Assembly (NCBI GenBank): GCA_026745465.1
Contig: JACYXH010000239.1
Span: forward strand, 211,501-275,500
Direction: 5' to 3'
Source of the DNA: Lota lota
Lineage: Eukaryota; Chordata; Actinopteri; Gadiformes; Lotidae
Length of the DNA: 64,000 bases
Below, in pieces: positions 38,011-48,703 of this stretch. Each line of letters opens with the position of its first letter. Position 1 is the stretch's first letter. The notes beneath the pieces are model-generated. The model made no database searches, was not told where the DNA came from, and saw nothing but the letters and a program-made list of their open reading frames with translations. The position numbers and the translations under genes were made by a program.

Positions 38011-38569
38011 CCGTACTGTATGTGTGTATTAAATTAACCAAATCCAGTATTCATGCATTATTGTGCCACAGACAATATCTTTCCTTAAATCATGAATTGG
38101 CTTTATGTTGCAGCTTTATAAAGGCTCTTGTGTAAACGCATTATGATAATGAGAGGCCTATGTAAAGATAATTATTGAATGGTGCTAGTGTTTGATGAGA
38201 AGGGATGTGAAGGACCTCGGTTCTTTATTGATCCATATTGATTTTAAAACAGTATGGTAGCCCCTGTTACAACAATAACTGGGTCAAATAAATGAGGTGG
38301 AAAAACCACGTGACATGTGTCTCTTATTGTGCTAAATGGTAGATTCAACAATAAGGAAAAAGGCTTGGAAATCCCATATTTTCGGGCCACGCAATGAGAA
38401 CCCAATGCCGAGTAGGGCCTATGTCGTTCGCTTCGATTGTAATTCCATCAGAATTAGAGCGCATTACGCAAAACCAAACCAATGCACTAATCACAATCGA
38501 CTCTTCAGCACAGACCAATCCTACATAAGCGGACTCCTTGGTCGTCATTACTATTCGCTGTAGTCAAAC

Positions 38570-38953
38570 AGTTTTCGTTCGGAGACCAACTTGGGGTCCG
38601 CATCCCTCGTGACGAGCAGAGGACCGCACGCAGGACGGGAGGAAGAGGCAGGGAGCTCAACCATCCTCTGATGCACGCGGGTGACGCCGTGCGCCTGAAT
38701 TCGCATCGCGTAACCGAAGACTAGCGTGGGATCGGTCCCAGCTGCGTCTCCTTCATTATCGGGCGAAAGTGTGATTAAAAAATCTGCCGGGTTTTCTTTT
38801 TTGCGTGTGTGGGGGGGGGATTAAAGAAAAGCCAAGTGTGGTCAGAATAATATAATCCCATTTGGACCATCGCGTTGATCGGAGAGGGGGCATCGTGCAA
38901 CTGCAGGAGCGAGCGCCGATTTCAAGCCATAGAATCACTAAATACATAATAAG
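38570..38953 (+). other. vsnl1: Likely non-coding first exon and core promoter of vsnl1
   Basis: GC-rich, CpG-containing DNA rises abruptly from AT-rich flanks and ends in a good donor (AATAAG followed by GTAAGT at 38954). VSNL1 genes have an untranslated first exon far upstream of the ATG exon, which this fits. The transcription start is not fixed. Confidence 0.45.
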
Positions 38954-39497
38954 GTAAGTCCTTTCTGCCCGCGTCTGTTATTGCCGCAACGGAATGTAGC
39001 CTATTTAGAACATACCAAATCCGCATTCAGCGGATTGCTGGCGCTAATGTAGCCCATCCGATTGTATAACGTTGTCTGGTGAATAAATTACACTGGTAAG
39101 GGCTGGCATGCTATCTGGAAGATACCCTGCCACCTGCGCATCCCTTAACGCGAAAACATTTGGTTGATATGCAATAACCAGGACCAACATTGCAGAGATG
39201 TGACAATACGCCATCGAAATCATCTGCTGTGGTGTCTTTTCAGTGTTTATTTTTTTTCTTCTTTTTATCGCAACGTTGTAGCGCCACTGAGGTAACAGTT
39301 TCGTGTTTGGAAAAAAAAAATAGGCCAAATGGCAACGCATTTTGACGCGTTTTTTCCCCCCATTGCGCTTGGAAAGATGTACTTGGAAACAGGGTGAGAG
39401 GGTCTAATGGCAACAACAACAAAAAACGTCTCACTGCGTCGTTTCCATCGGAATGCAGTATCGTGTCCACCACACCGAGACGGTGGGCTTCGGCAGC

Positions 39498-39500
<3 letters not shown>

Positions 39501-39532
<32 letters not shown>
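39501..39532. repeat. poly-C run, about 32 bp
   Basis: Homopolymer in vsnl1 intron 1. Confidence 0.9.
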
Positions 39533-39534
<2 letters not shown>

Positions 39535-40741
39535 CATGTCATTTCACATAGCATATAAAAAAACCCTGAATATTTGATCGATCCGTCATCCGTTGACGTG
39601 TGGTAGGCTATGCACGACATGAATGACCAACACCGCAATACCCTGCCCAAATCATAAGCCTCATTGCGAGACATTCCATGAATGGCAGGTGAGCATTTTG
39701 GTATTATAATCTTCCTGCAAAACATTTGTCCTCAAGGTCATCCAACGCAGACTCTGGTGGACAATAGCAGCTACAATCCATTTCCTAACGAGGGCAATAG
39801 GCTACTAATCGTTATTCTGGCTCGGTTATAAACACACAACATGTGTCGACAGCAGGAGGCACAGGAGGGCTGTGGTTTGCGTGGATTTTGGACACATCAT
39901 CACCCGTTTCTGTGCAATGTTTCAGCCAAAGGCCCCAAACCAACGCAGCGTAGTCGAAAAATCAATGTGCGCAGCACAGACCTAGACCAGACGCCTCATC
40001 GTGTCTTCTCTGGCAACTAGACGTTCTCTCCATCTTAAAAAAACAAAAAACAAAAAAACAACCAAAAGGAGGGGTTCATCCAGGGCCGGTTGGGGGGTCT
40101 CATTTGATGCATTATGCACTGTGGAACGATGCACCACCCGCACCACATTCTCTCATTCGCTGCCTCACGCACGAGCCAATGAATGGATGCTGCTCGGCTT
40201 TTGTTGGAGCAGTCCCACACTTGATGAGGTGCATGAGATGCTTATAGAGGTGTGTGTGTGTGTGTGTGTGTGTGGTCACAGTGTAAAAAAAAAAAAAAAA
40301 AACACCACACAATAACAACCCACTCATCTCGGGCTCTATATCTGCGTCTGCTTGTGATGTTTGATTCGTTTTGTGACCAAACAATGAATCCATCCAGGCT
40401 GGTCCATCCCATGCCAAGCCGCCGCCGTCCCCAGAATGGGACTTCGGTATTTTACCATACAACACCCATTCAGCTGTATTGATCTTACACCCACCCCCCC
40501 CCCCCCCCCCCCCCTCACCCCCACCCCCCAGATGAACAGTCCTCTGTGTGAGGCGTGTTGGGCGGTCTAGCTGTATTGTATAGTATGTATGGTACAGTAC
40601 TGGGACAGGCAGATGCAGGCCTGTTGTTGTCACTATAGAGAGAGATGTGCTTACGGGACAGCGGCGGCCATGGAAACTTGATAGGACCGATCGAAACATC
40701 TGACCAATGGACTCTGCATGACATCGGTGATGGCCCCGGTC

Positions 40742-40743
<2 letters not shown>

Positions 40744-40797
<54 letters not shown>

Positions 40798-41465
40798 GTG
40801 GGTGACTGTAAGTGTGTGTGGGTGACTGTGTGTGTGCGTTTGTGTGTGCGTGCATGCCTGCACGCATACGCTTAAGTGTGCGTGTGTGTTGTGTGTGCAT
40901 GCGTTTGTGTGTGCGTGTATGCCTGAGCGAGTGTGCCTGCTTGTGCATGTGTGTGTGTGTGTTGTGTGTGCGTGCATGCGTGTGCCTACGCGTGCGTGTG
41001 TGTATGTATGTTGTGTGTGTGTGTGCGTGTGTGCGTGTGCCTACGTGTGTGTGTGTGTTGTGTGCGTGCGTTTGTGTGTGCGTGCGCGCGTGTGTGTGCC
41101 TACATGTGTGCGTTTGTGTGTGCATACATGCACGCACATGTGCCTACACGTGTGTGTGTGTTGTGTGTGCGTGCGTTTGTGTGTGCGCACATGCCTGCAT
41201 GTATGTGCCTACGCGTGTGTGTGTTGTGTGCGTGAGTTTTGTGCGTGCATGCCTGCCTGCATGCGCATGCCTACGCGGTTGCGTGTGTGTGTGTGTGTGT
41301 GTGTTGTGTGCGTGCGTTTGTGTGTGCGTGCATGCATGCCTGCGTACGTGTGATTACATGCGTGTGTGTGTGTGCGTTTTTTATGTGCTTGCATGCATAC
41401 CTGCGTGCGTGCGTGTGCCTACGCGCATGTGTGTGTGTGTGTGTGCGTCCGTGCGTGTATGCGTG
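40744..41465. repeat. GT-rich field with about 65-120-bp higher-order units
   Basis: Pure GT to 40796. Then repeated blocks of the order TGTGTTGTGTGCGTGCGTTT, GTGTGTGCGTGCATGCCTGC and TGTGCCTACGCGTGTG, at least seven times. Almost every base is in an alternating purine-pyrimidine step, so it is a strong Z-DNA candidate. Confidence 0.85.
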
Positions 41466-41628
41466 TAATCAGCTCAGGGTCTGACACCACCAGACCCGTA
41501 CAGAACATAAATAGACGGAGTGTGTCATGAGGGCCGACTTCTGCCGCCTCTGGTCCCTGGTGGAGATGGCTCGTGGTCGCCTCCGCGCGTCATTCGCCGT
41601 GTCTCGCCCCGTCACAGGAGGAGCCACC

Positions 41629-41788
41629 ATGGGAAAACAGAACAGCAAGCTGACCCCGGAGGTGATGGAGGACCTGGTGAAAAACACCGAGTTCAACGAG
41701 CACGAGCTGAAGCAGTGGTACAAGGGCTTCCTGAAGGACTGCCCCAGCGGACGCCTCAACCTGGACGAGTTCCAGCAGCTCTACGTCA

Positions 41789-41835
<47 letters not shown>

Positions 41836-42436
41836 TTAAAGAGTGACCAAACGTTTACAATAATAACCTTAGGAAACAGCACCCCCTCTGGTGGAACAGG
41901 TGTGTTGCAGTGGCTGATTATTGCATAACTTGCAGTTGGATCCGGTCCCTTATGGTTTTATTAATTATTGGTCTGTAAAGGAGCTCTACTGCAGAGAATA
42001 GTGGATACGTTAAATCCTACTTCATTCACATTTCATATTTCCCATTTTAATCAAAACATCCCTGAAAGAGAGATCTTTACAACTGCCAGCTGCCAACGAC
42101 CATCTCAAGAATCAAGACTCAAGACTTTTATTTTGAAGTTGTCTCATTAGTGTAGGGTGAACACACTTTTAGAGAGCGAAACCAACCAACCTTTCTCTGT
42201 CCCCATTCCCCAGTTCTTCCCTTACGGCGACGCTTCCAAATTTGCGCAGCACGCCTTCAGAACCTTCGACAAGAACAGCGACGGCACCATAGACTTCCGG
42301 GAGTTCATCTGCGCACTGTCCATCACCTCCCGGGGCAGCTTCGAGCAGAAGCTCAACTGGGCCTTCAACATGTACGACCTGGACGGAGACGGCAAGATCA
42401 CCCGGGTGGAGATGCTGGAGATCATCGAGGTGCGGG

Positions 42437-42502
<66 letters not shown>

Positions 42503-43326
42503 GTTGCTTCCATCTGTCCAACAACAGACCCTTGGATGCAGAGCTACCGTTAGGCTAGGTCAAGGTTTAAGGTAGTCAAGGTTTTTCTTATTGATCCAAT
42601 GCACAATTTGACACAGGCTCGTTATGGATAATGGGATTATTGCGGCAAGGCAAGGGTCGACCAGGGAATGAATAGAAAATGAATAGAAAAATCGAAATAA
42701 TAAGAAAATGAAATTACTTTGAAAAATGAAATTAAATTACTTTATTAAATAGAATACTTACTGCTATGACTGCAGATGCTTTTTTCCAAAGCACCATTTA
42801 AAAAAGCCACGATCATGACTGTAACATCCCATAATAAATTATACTTTGGAGACGACACAGGATATAAAGCAGCACACATACGAAGGATTTATTCACCCGT
42901 TTGATATAAAACAAATCACCCCTCGGTGCGTATATTCATCAAAAGCAATGATCTCAACTCTGCTACATCCCATAATAATGAACAATTTCTTAGAACACAC
43001 AGGAGTTTAAAAACAACACATGCGTGTTTGCTGGCAAGACGGCCTGCACGTAATGCGCGCGCGGCACAATCACTCCAAAGCCAGGGGCCTATAAGTCTCA
43101 CTTATCGCATCCCACAATATCCCCGCAGGCCATCTACAAGATGGTGGGCACGGTGATCATGATGAAGATGAACGAGGACGGCCTGACGCCGGAGCAGCGC
43201 GTGGACCGCATCTTCTCCAAGATGGACAAGAACAACGACGACCAGATCTCTTTGGACGAGTTTAAGGAGGCGGCCAAGAGCGACCCCTCCATTGTTCTGC
43301 TTCTGCAGTGCGACATGCAGAAGTGA
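41629..43326 (+). CDS. vsnl1: Visinin-like protein 1 (VILIP-1), complete, 3 coding exons, 191 aa
   Basis: Coding exons: 41629-41790, 42214-42429 and 43129-43326, all phase 0; the first acceptor is at 41617. The 191 residues match VSNL1 (not hippocalcin-like proteins): [35 protein letters not shown] and the end QCDMQK. It has an N-terminal MGKQNSK myristoylation signal, a degenerate EF1 and three canonical EF-hands ([36 protein letters not shown]). It is a neuronal calcium sensor whose calcium-myristoyl switch moves it to membranes, where it affects cyclic nucleotide signalling and receptor trafficking. The ATG has a perfect Kozak (GCCACCATGG). The donors of the first two coding exons adjoin GT arrays. 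Confidence 0.97.
41791..41832. repeat. (GT)n forming a splice donor
   Basis: The intron opens directly with (GT)n after CAAG at 41790, so donor and microsatellite are the same bases. Confidence 0.9.
42439..42500. repeat. (GT)n followed by about 32 G
   Basis: GT array from 42439, then a G homopolymer 42469-42500, starting 10 bp inside the vsnl1 intron after exon 42214-42429. Confidence 0.9.
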
Positions 43327-43437
43327 GCGCGCTCACAACACCCCCCCCCCCCCCCCCCCCTTACACCCACCCCAACGCCCCGCCCCCGTCCCCCGCCCCC
43401 GTCCCCCCCCCCCCGTCCACTGTGTCCAGTCTGTTTC

Positions 43438-43510
<73 letters not shown>

Positions 43511-43788
43511 TAGCACTCACAGACACGCACTCACACTCACACTCTCCGGACAGCAACAGCTCACGATTTGATGTTAGATTCTCGGCCATTTCCACAGGAA
43601 AATAACAAAAGAAACAAAAAAATAATGCTTGGACTATTTTTTCAATGGACTCGCTTCTTGTGGTCGTATGCATGAGAATGTAAAATGCTGAATAATTTAT
43701 ATTATAGCTCAACGATATCATACGTTTATATATCAGACACAAAAGAAAACCCATGTGAGTTGTGCACTGTAACCTGTTCCCCCCCACC

Positions 43789-43790
<2 letters not shown>

Positions 43791-43864
<74 letters not shown>

Positions 43865-43870
43865 ACACAC
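43791..43870. repeat. poly-C of about 60 bp followed by (CA)n
   Basis: The longest homopolymer of the window: C from 43791 to 43850, then CA to 43870, within the inferred vsnl1 3'UTR. Confidence 0.95.
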
Positions 43871-45520
43871 AGCTCCTATACATTCCCCATTCACCTCTTA
43901 GCTTGTAAATCAGTGGAGCACTGCATTTATGAATGATGTCCCCTGCCGTATCTAGGACCCCCCCATTCCACCAACCCCCACCCATCCACCCAATCCAGCC
44001 GGTGTTCACTGCTGAAGCTAATGTATGCTTTATATAAATAGTACCAAGACAATAACTCCTATGATAATTGTAACTGTCTCTACTGTTCAGACCTCGGACG
44101 GGAGGATTACAACACACACACACACACACACACTCACACACACACACACACGCACACATATACACACACACATACACACACACATACACACACATCGGGG
44201 AGTGTCAGTTCTTTGCATGCAGTTATTATGTGTCAGAAAAATATTGATAATATATATATATATATATGAATATATATAATCTCTTACCTTTTGCATCCTT
44301 AGGTGGGTATAAAAACGAGTGTCCCTACAGAATTTGTTTAGTATTGTTGCATGGGATGTACCGTGTGTGGTAAATAAGTACATTACGTCACCTAAAACTC
44401 AGACGATGGTTCCCGTCCTCACGTCGTTGCACATGCACCTGTGCCTCTTGAGTCGTTGCTTTATCTCCATTGATTTGTATTTTACTTTGAAAGACACCAG
44501 TAGAGTCACGGTGTGTGTGTGTGTGGTTCACGCCCTTGGCTTGGATTCAATTAGGATTTGCGTCAGCGACTAAGCGGTAAAGCGCACCGTCCTTGTCGTG
44601 GTCTGTGGGTCTACACCGTCCACCGTTGAATAACGACGAGAGACAAAATGGCGTCTAACATCATTAGACACATTATGCATTATCCACCTTAACAACATGA
44701 ACTTAGTTGGACTATCTCCCCTCTCCCCCACCACCGCCCCCTTCACATGATTTCAATTTCTCTAGTAACTTTACAGAGGACATATCAATATGTTTACAGA
44801 AATAAAATATACAGAAAGAGCACTGCAAAAACGATTTACAATCTTTAGGGCTTTGAACCTCGACGCTACGGAGCACGTCCTCTGCCAGGGGGGAGAGGCG
44901 ACGAAAGTTCAAAGCCTGTTTCAAAGTATGTTTACTGGACACACTGCATTCCGATACCTATAGTAATAATATTAATAAGAATAAAAACAACTTTATAACA
45001 AGATTAACTTTTTATTGATTGTCTCATTTTATAATCCGTTAGGTCTTTTCAGAGATGATCAGTGGTGCAGATTCTTGGAGGAAGGAGGACTTTTCCTACT
45101 TTAAACATGGCTGCCGTGGCGACGTAGGCTACTGCTAACATTAGCTGCGCTAGCTCTCCTCATTTCAACAGTTTCAACAGTTCCCCACCTCCATCCCGAT
45201 TGTAGGCTATGCAAGCAAGGACTGGGTGTCTGGCTAGGCGTTCGTTCCTTTACGGTAATGGAATATGCTGAATGATTTCCGGTAGAAAACTAACATTATA
45301 TTGAGACCAACATATTGAGACCCCCCCACCCCCCCCCCAACCCTCCCATGGTTACCGTCTTTATAATTGATCCAGTCCAATCCAACCGCCATGTCAACAC
45401 GTTCTCGTCTGGTAGATGTTTATATGAAAAATCCAACCACAAAGTGAGTGTGTTTCTGTTCTGTTATTTTCTACATGTGGCATGTGTTGCACCAAATGAC
45501 TTCTGTAGTGACCGAAACTA

Positions 45521-45526
45521 AATAAA
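45521..45526 (+). terminator. vsnl1: Candidate vsnl1 poly(A) signal
   Basis: AATAAA about 2.2 kb beyond the vsnl1 stop. Confidence 0.5.
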
Positions 45527-45754
45527 ACTTCAATGGGCTTTTTCAAAAGACACAGCGGGGCGAACGCTGGCTGGTTCATGGTGTGCGTCTTCCGTCCCGG
45601 GGACTAGAGCAGCGGGCCGGGGCCCCTGGAGCGGCGTCTACAGGGCCGCACTGCGACCGATTAGCACTATGGGATCATTGAATGTTTAACCCTGTGCTTC
45701 ACATTTGATGATGTGTGCGCCAAATACTCATTGACCCATCAGACCACAGAATAT

Positions 45755-46650
45755 GCACAAGTAAGGAGCAGGTAGAGGCAGTGAACTCAGATACATGTCA
45801 TTAAAGAGCAGGTATTAGAGACAGTAAACTCAGATACATGTCATTAAGGAGCAGGTATTAGAGACAGTAAACTCAGATACATGTCATTAAGGAGCAGGTA
45901 GGGGTCAGAGACAGTAAACTCAGATACATGTCATTAAGGAGCAGGTAGGGGTCAGAGACAGTAAACTCAGATACATGTCATTAAGGAGCAGGTAGGGGTC
46001 AGAGACAGTAAACTCAGATACATGTCATTAAGGAGCAGGTAGGGGTCAGAGACAGTAAACTCAGATACATGTCATTAAGGAGCAGGTATTAGAGACAGTA
46101 AACTCAGATACATGTCATTAAGGAGCAGGTAGGGGTCAGAGACAGTAAACTCAGATACATGTCATTAAGGAGCAGGTATTAGAGACAGTAAACTCAGATA
46201 CATGTCATTAAGGAGCAGGTATTAGAGACAGTAAACTCAGATACATGTCATTAAGGAGCAGGTAAGGGTCAGAGACAGTAAACTCAGATACATGTCATTA
46301 AGGAGCAGGTAGGGGTCAGAGACAGTAAACTCAGATACATGTCATTAAGGAGCAGGTAGGGGTCAGAGACAGTAAACTCAGATACATGTCATTAAGGAGC
46401 AGGTATTAGAGACAGTAAACTCAGATACATGTCATTAAGGAGCAGGTAAGGGTCAGAGACAGTAAACTCAGATACATGTCATTAAGGAGCAGGTAGGGGT
46501 CAGAGACAGTAAACTCAGATACATGTCATTAAGGAGCAGGTATTAGAGACAGTAAACTCAGATACATGTCATTAAGGAGCAGGTAAGGGTCAGAGACAGT
46601 GAACTCAGATACATATCATTAAGGAGCAGGTAGGGGTTAGAGCTCTTGCT
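45755..46650 (+). repeat. 43/47-bp minisatellite, about 19 copies
   Basis: Two unit types are interleaved: a 43-bp form with GGAGCAGGTATTAGAGACAG and a 47-bp form with GGAGCAGGTAGGGGTCAGAG (some AAGGGTC), both followed by ACAGTAAACTCAGATACATG and TCATTAA. The array runs into the unique tail of a dispersed element (46640-46720, GGGGATTGAACACAGTTCCT), which suggests its origin. Confidence 0.95.
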
Positions 46651-46719
46651 AGTTAGATTGGGGATTGAACACAGTTCCTTTTCAACTGATAGACAAAGGC
46701 CCTATCCACGAGAGTCCAT

Positions 46720-48160
46720 GTGAACATCCAGCTTAAGCACCCCATTAAAACACCTTATCTTATCTCTCTGTCTAGGATCTCTGTCTGAACATTATAGGCC
46801 CATCACATGGAGACCAGGAAGAGCCACAGTCTTCATTCTTATAGAAGCCATATTGGTTAGTTGGCCAGGTAATCCTCACTACAATCTTTGGAAACTGCAC
46901 TTCTGCATTCCATTTCACTAGGGGAATCTCTATATAGGCCAGAGATGTCAAACCAAACCGCCATTAACATTTGTGTGTGCAATACAACCACAAGGATATG
47001 AACCTAAATATCCACAAGCTATAAGCCAATGCAATGTAAACAAAACAAAAACAGCCTCCTTGCAAGACATATTTGGACATCCCCTCATGTTTCAGTTTCC
47101 GTGTTGAATAGCATACATTTAGGCTTGCAGAAATCGGATGGCTGACCTTCTAGTTTGGCACAAACGCCAGAAATAAATAGCATCCCTGCAGGGTTTGTGC
47201 ACGCAACTGTTTGTGGTAGGATGTGGTAGGATCCCTGCAAGGAATACGCAGAGTCGGGTCTATCTATTCGAAGCATCACGTATCCGTTTCAACTCTTATC
47301 GTACACACGGAGAGATGGTCTAAATATAGACACCGAACGAAGAGCCCCAATCCATCAATAGCCTGCCCATGAATCCATTATTCAGCCATTATAGTAGACA
47401 ATATTTTTCTAGGAAATAATTTCTCCTATATGGACTATGTCATAATCCTGCATTCGATTTGACTACGGTGCGTCTTTTTTTCACAACTTTCATGATATCA
47501 TATTTCAGGATTCAGGAGACGCATTTAACCAAACCGGCTTACAGTGAATCCAGACACATGTCATCAAGGAGCAGGTCGGAGCTAGGGGCTTCTTGCTCAA
47601 GGATGCCTCGACAGGTAGACCACAGACAGGCGGGGATCAAACCCAGAACCTTTGGACTGCAAACACCCTAAACCACTGCATTATCCTGGTCCTTTCTGGA
47701 TCAAAGAGAATGTATGACAATTAATAATCAGCTATGTTTCTGCTGACATAGAAAGGTGTTCACATATGATTAGCGCAGTATGCTAGCCCTTGTCATGTAC
47801 GGCCTGACCTACTCCTTGAAATGGTACTAATCTCTGTGGAGAAATTAGCATACTGGGTAGTAGACCTAAATGAACAACGCCATATTCTTCATGATTCCCC
47901 ATCACTGTCTGAAACTATCATAAATGGCACAGTAAATTGTTTGAATGCCAAAAAAAAAAGTCACCAGTCCACTATCTTTTCTCATTTGATGGTGTAAGGT
48001 TGAAATGCTGAGCGTGTGCTTTGGTCTAGGGATGAGCTTGAGGAGAAAGTGGGCAGGATATTCTTCATCGAGTTACTGGAGAAAGCCCGGGACCTTTTGG
48101 GATATCAGGAAAGCAGTGGGAACGGAGGCATGCCGAAGACACAGTGCAAAACAAGCCCAC
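46720..48160. other. Intergenic, vsnl1 to tdrd6
   Basis: No coding exon is supported before 48010. At 47510-47695 lies a single SINE-like copy (CACATGTCATCAAGGAGCAG … GGGGATCAAACCCAGAACCT). The rest is AT-rich unique DNA. Confidence 0.45.
47510..47695 (+). repeat. Dispersed SINE-like element, single copy
   Basis: Has the whole order expected of the minisatellite's parent: ACATGTCATCAAGGAGCAGG, TTCTTGCTCAAGGATGCCTC, ACAGGTAGACC, GGGGATCAAACCCAGAACCT and a tail AACCACTGCATTATCCTGG. Confidence 0.65.
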
Positions 48161-48425
48161 TTTCCTGTGGTCCAATCAAAACTAATGACGTCACACGGAG
48201 CCGGGCGGCCAGTAATCTACAACAGGTGCGCTTCACCCTGAGGCACAGGTCCTGTCGTAGATGTTCGTTCCTGTCGAGCGCACACTGTTAGAACATGCAA
48301 CGGACGTTTTGTTTTGTCATCGTTAACGCCACGCCAAGTATTAGTCCGGATTTCGATTGACTAGTAGGCCTATTTCTTTTTTTAAACAAAGGACCGGTCG
48401 AGAATTGGAACAACCGGGCGAAGGT
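48160..48425 (+). promoter_or_regulatory. tdrd6: Candidate tdrd6 promoter and first exon
   Basis: A CCAAT box (GGTCCAATCA, about 48169) is 13 bp from a consensus CRE (ATGACGTCAC, about 48184-48193). A donor GAAG/GTAAAA at about 48421 could join to the coding-exon acceptor at 48686. CRE/CREM control is common in germ-cell genes (knowledge); the assignment is inference. Confidence 0.4.
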
Positions 48426-48703
48426 AAAACCTCAATACGATTTGACTATACTCTTTTCTAAAGTGAGTGTTTGGACTCTCTGAATACCAACATTATATTA
48501 ATGGAAGCGTGTTTTTCTGACCTATTTTTGTGTAGAGAAGTTTAATGTAATCTCTAAAACAATTGTTATCCAAACATTCTACTGATTTAAATTAAACAAA
48601 AAAAATTTAAATGTTAAATGTTCTGTTAGCACTTTGAAATAGTCTGAATTAAAAGTGCCAGATAACTCAAATGCATTTTTTTGCAGGTGACATTGGAAAT
48701 TAT

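Larger units (their letters stand above)
38954..41617 (+). other. vsnl1 intron 1 with several homopolymers and GT arrays
   Basis: Contains poly-C (39501-39532), a GT array with poly-A (40246-40302), poly-C (40494-40514) and the GT-rich field at 40744-41465. No coding exon is recognisable. Confidence 0.5.
43327..45545 (+). other. vsnl1: vsnl1 3' untranslated region (inferred)
   Basis: Non-coding, with C runs (43341-43360), a CA array (43443-43507), the 60-base poly-C at 43791-43850, CA at 44113-44195 and a weak SINE-like stretch at 44550-44640. The end is set by AATAAA at 45521-45526. Confidence 0.5.

Noticed and set aside
40832..41484. Cys/Val-rich open frames of 80-218 codons
   Set aside because: Translation of GT/TGC-rich repeats.
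41527..41628. In-frame upstream ATG extending vsnl1 by 34 codons
   Set aside because: The extension crosses the acceptor at 41617 and would bury the N-terminal myristoylation signal MGKQNSK; the inner ATG has a perfect Kozak.
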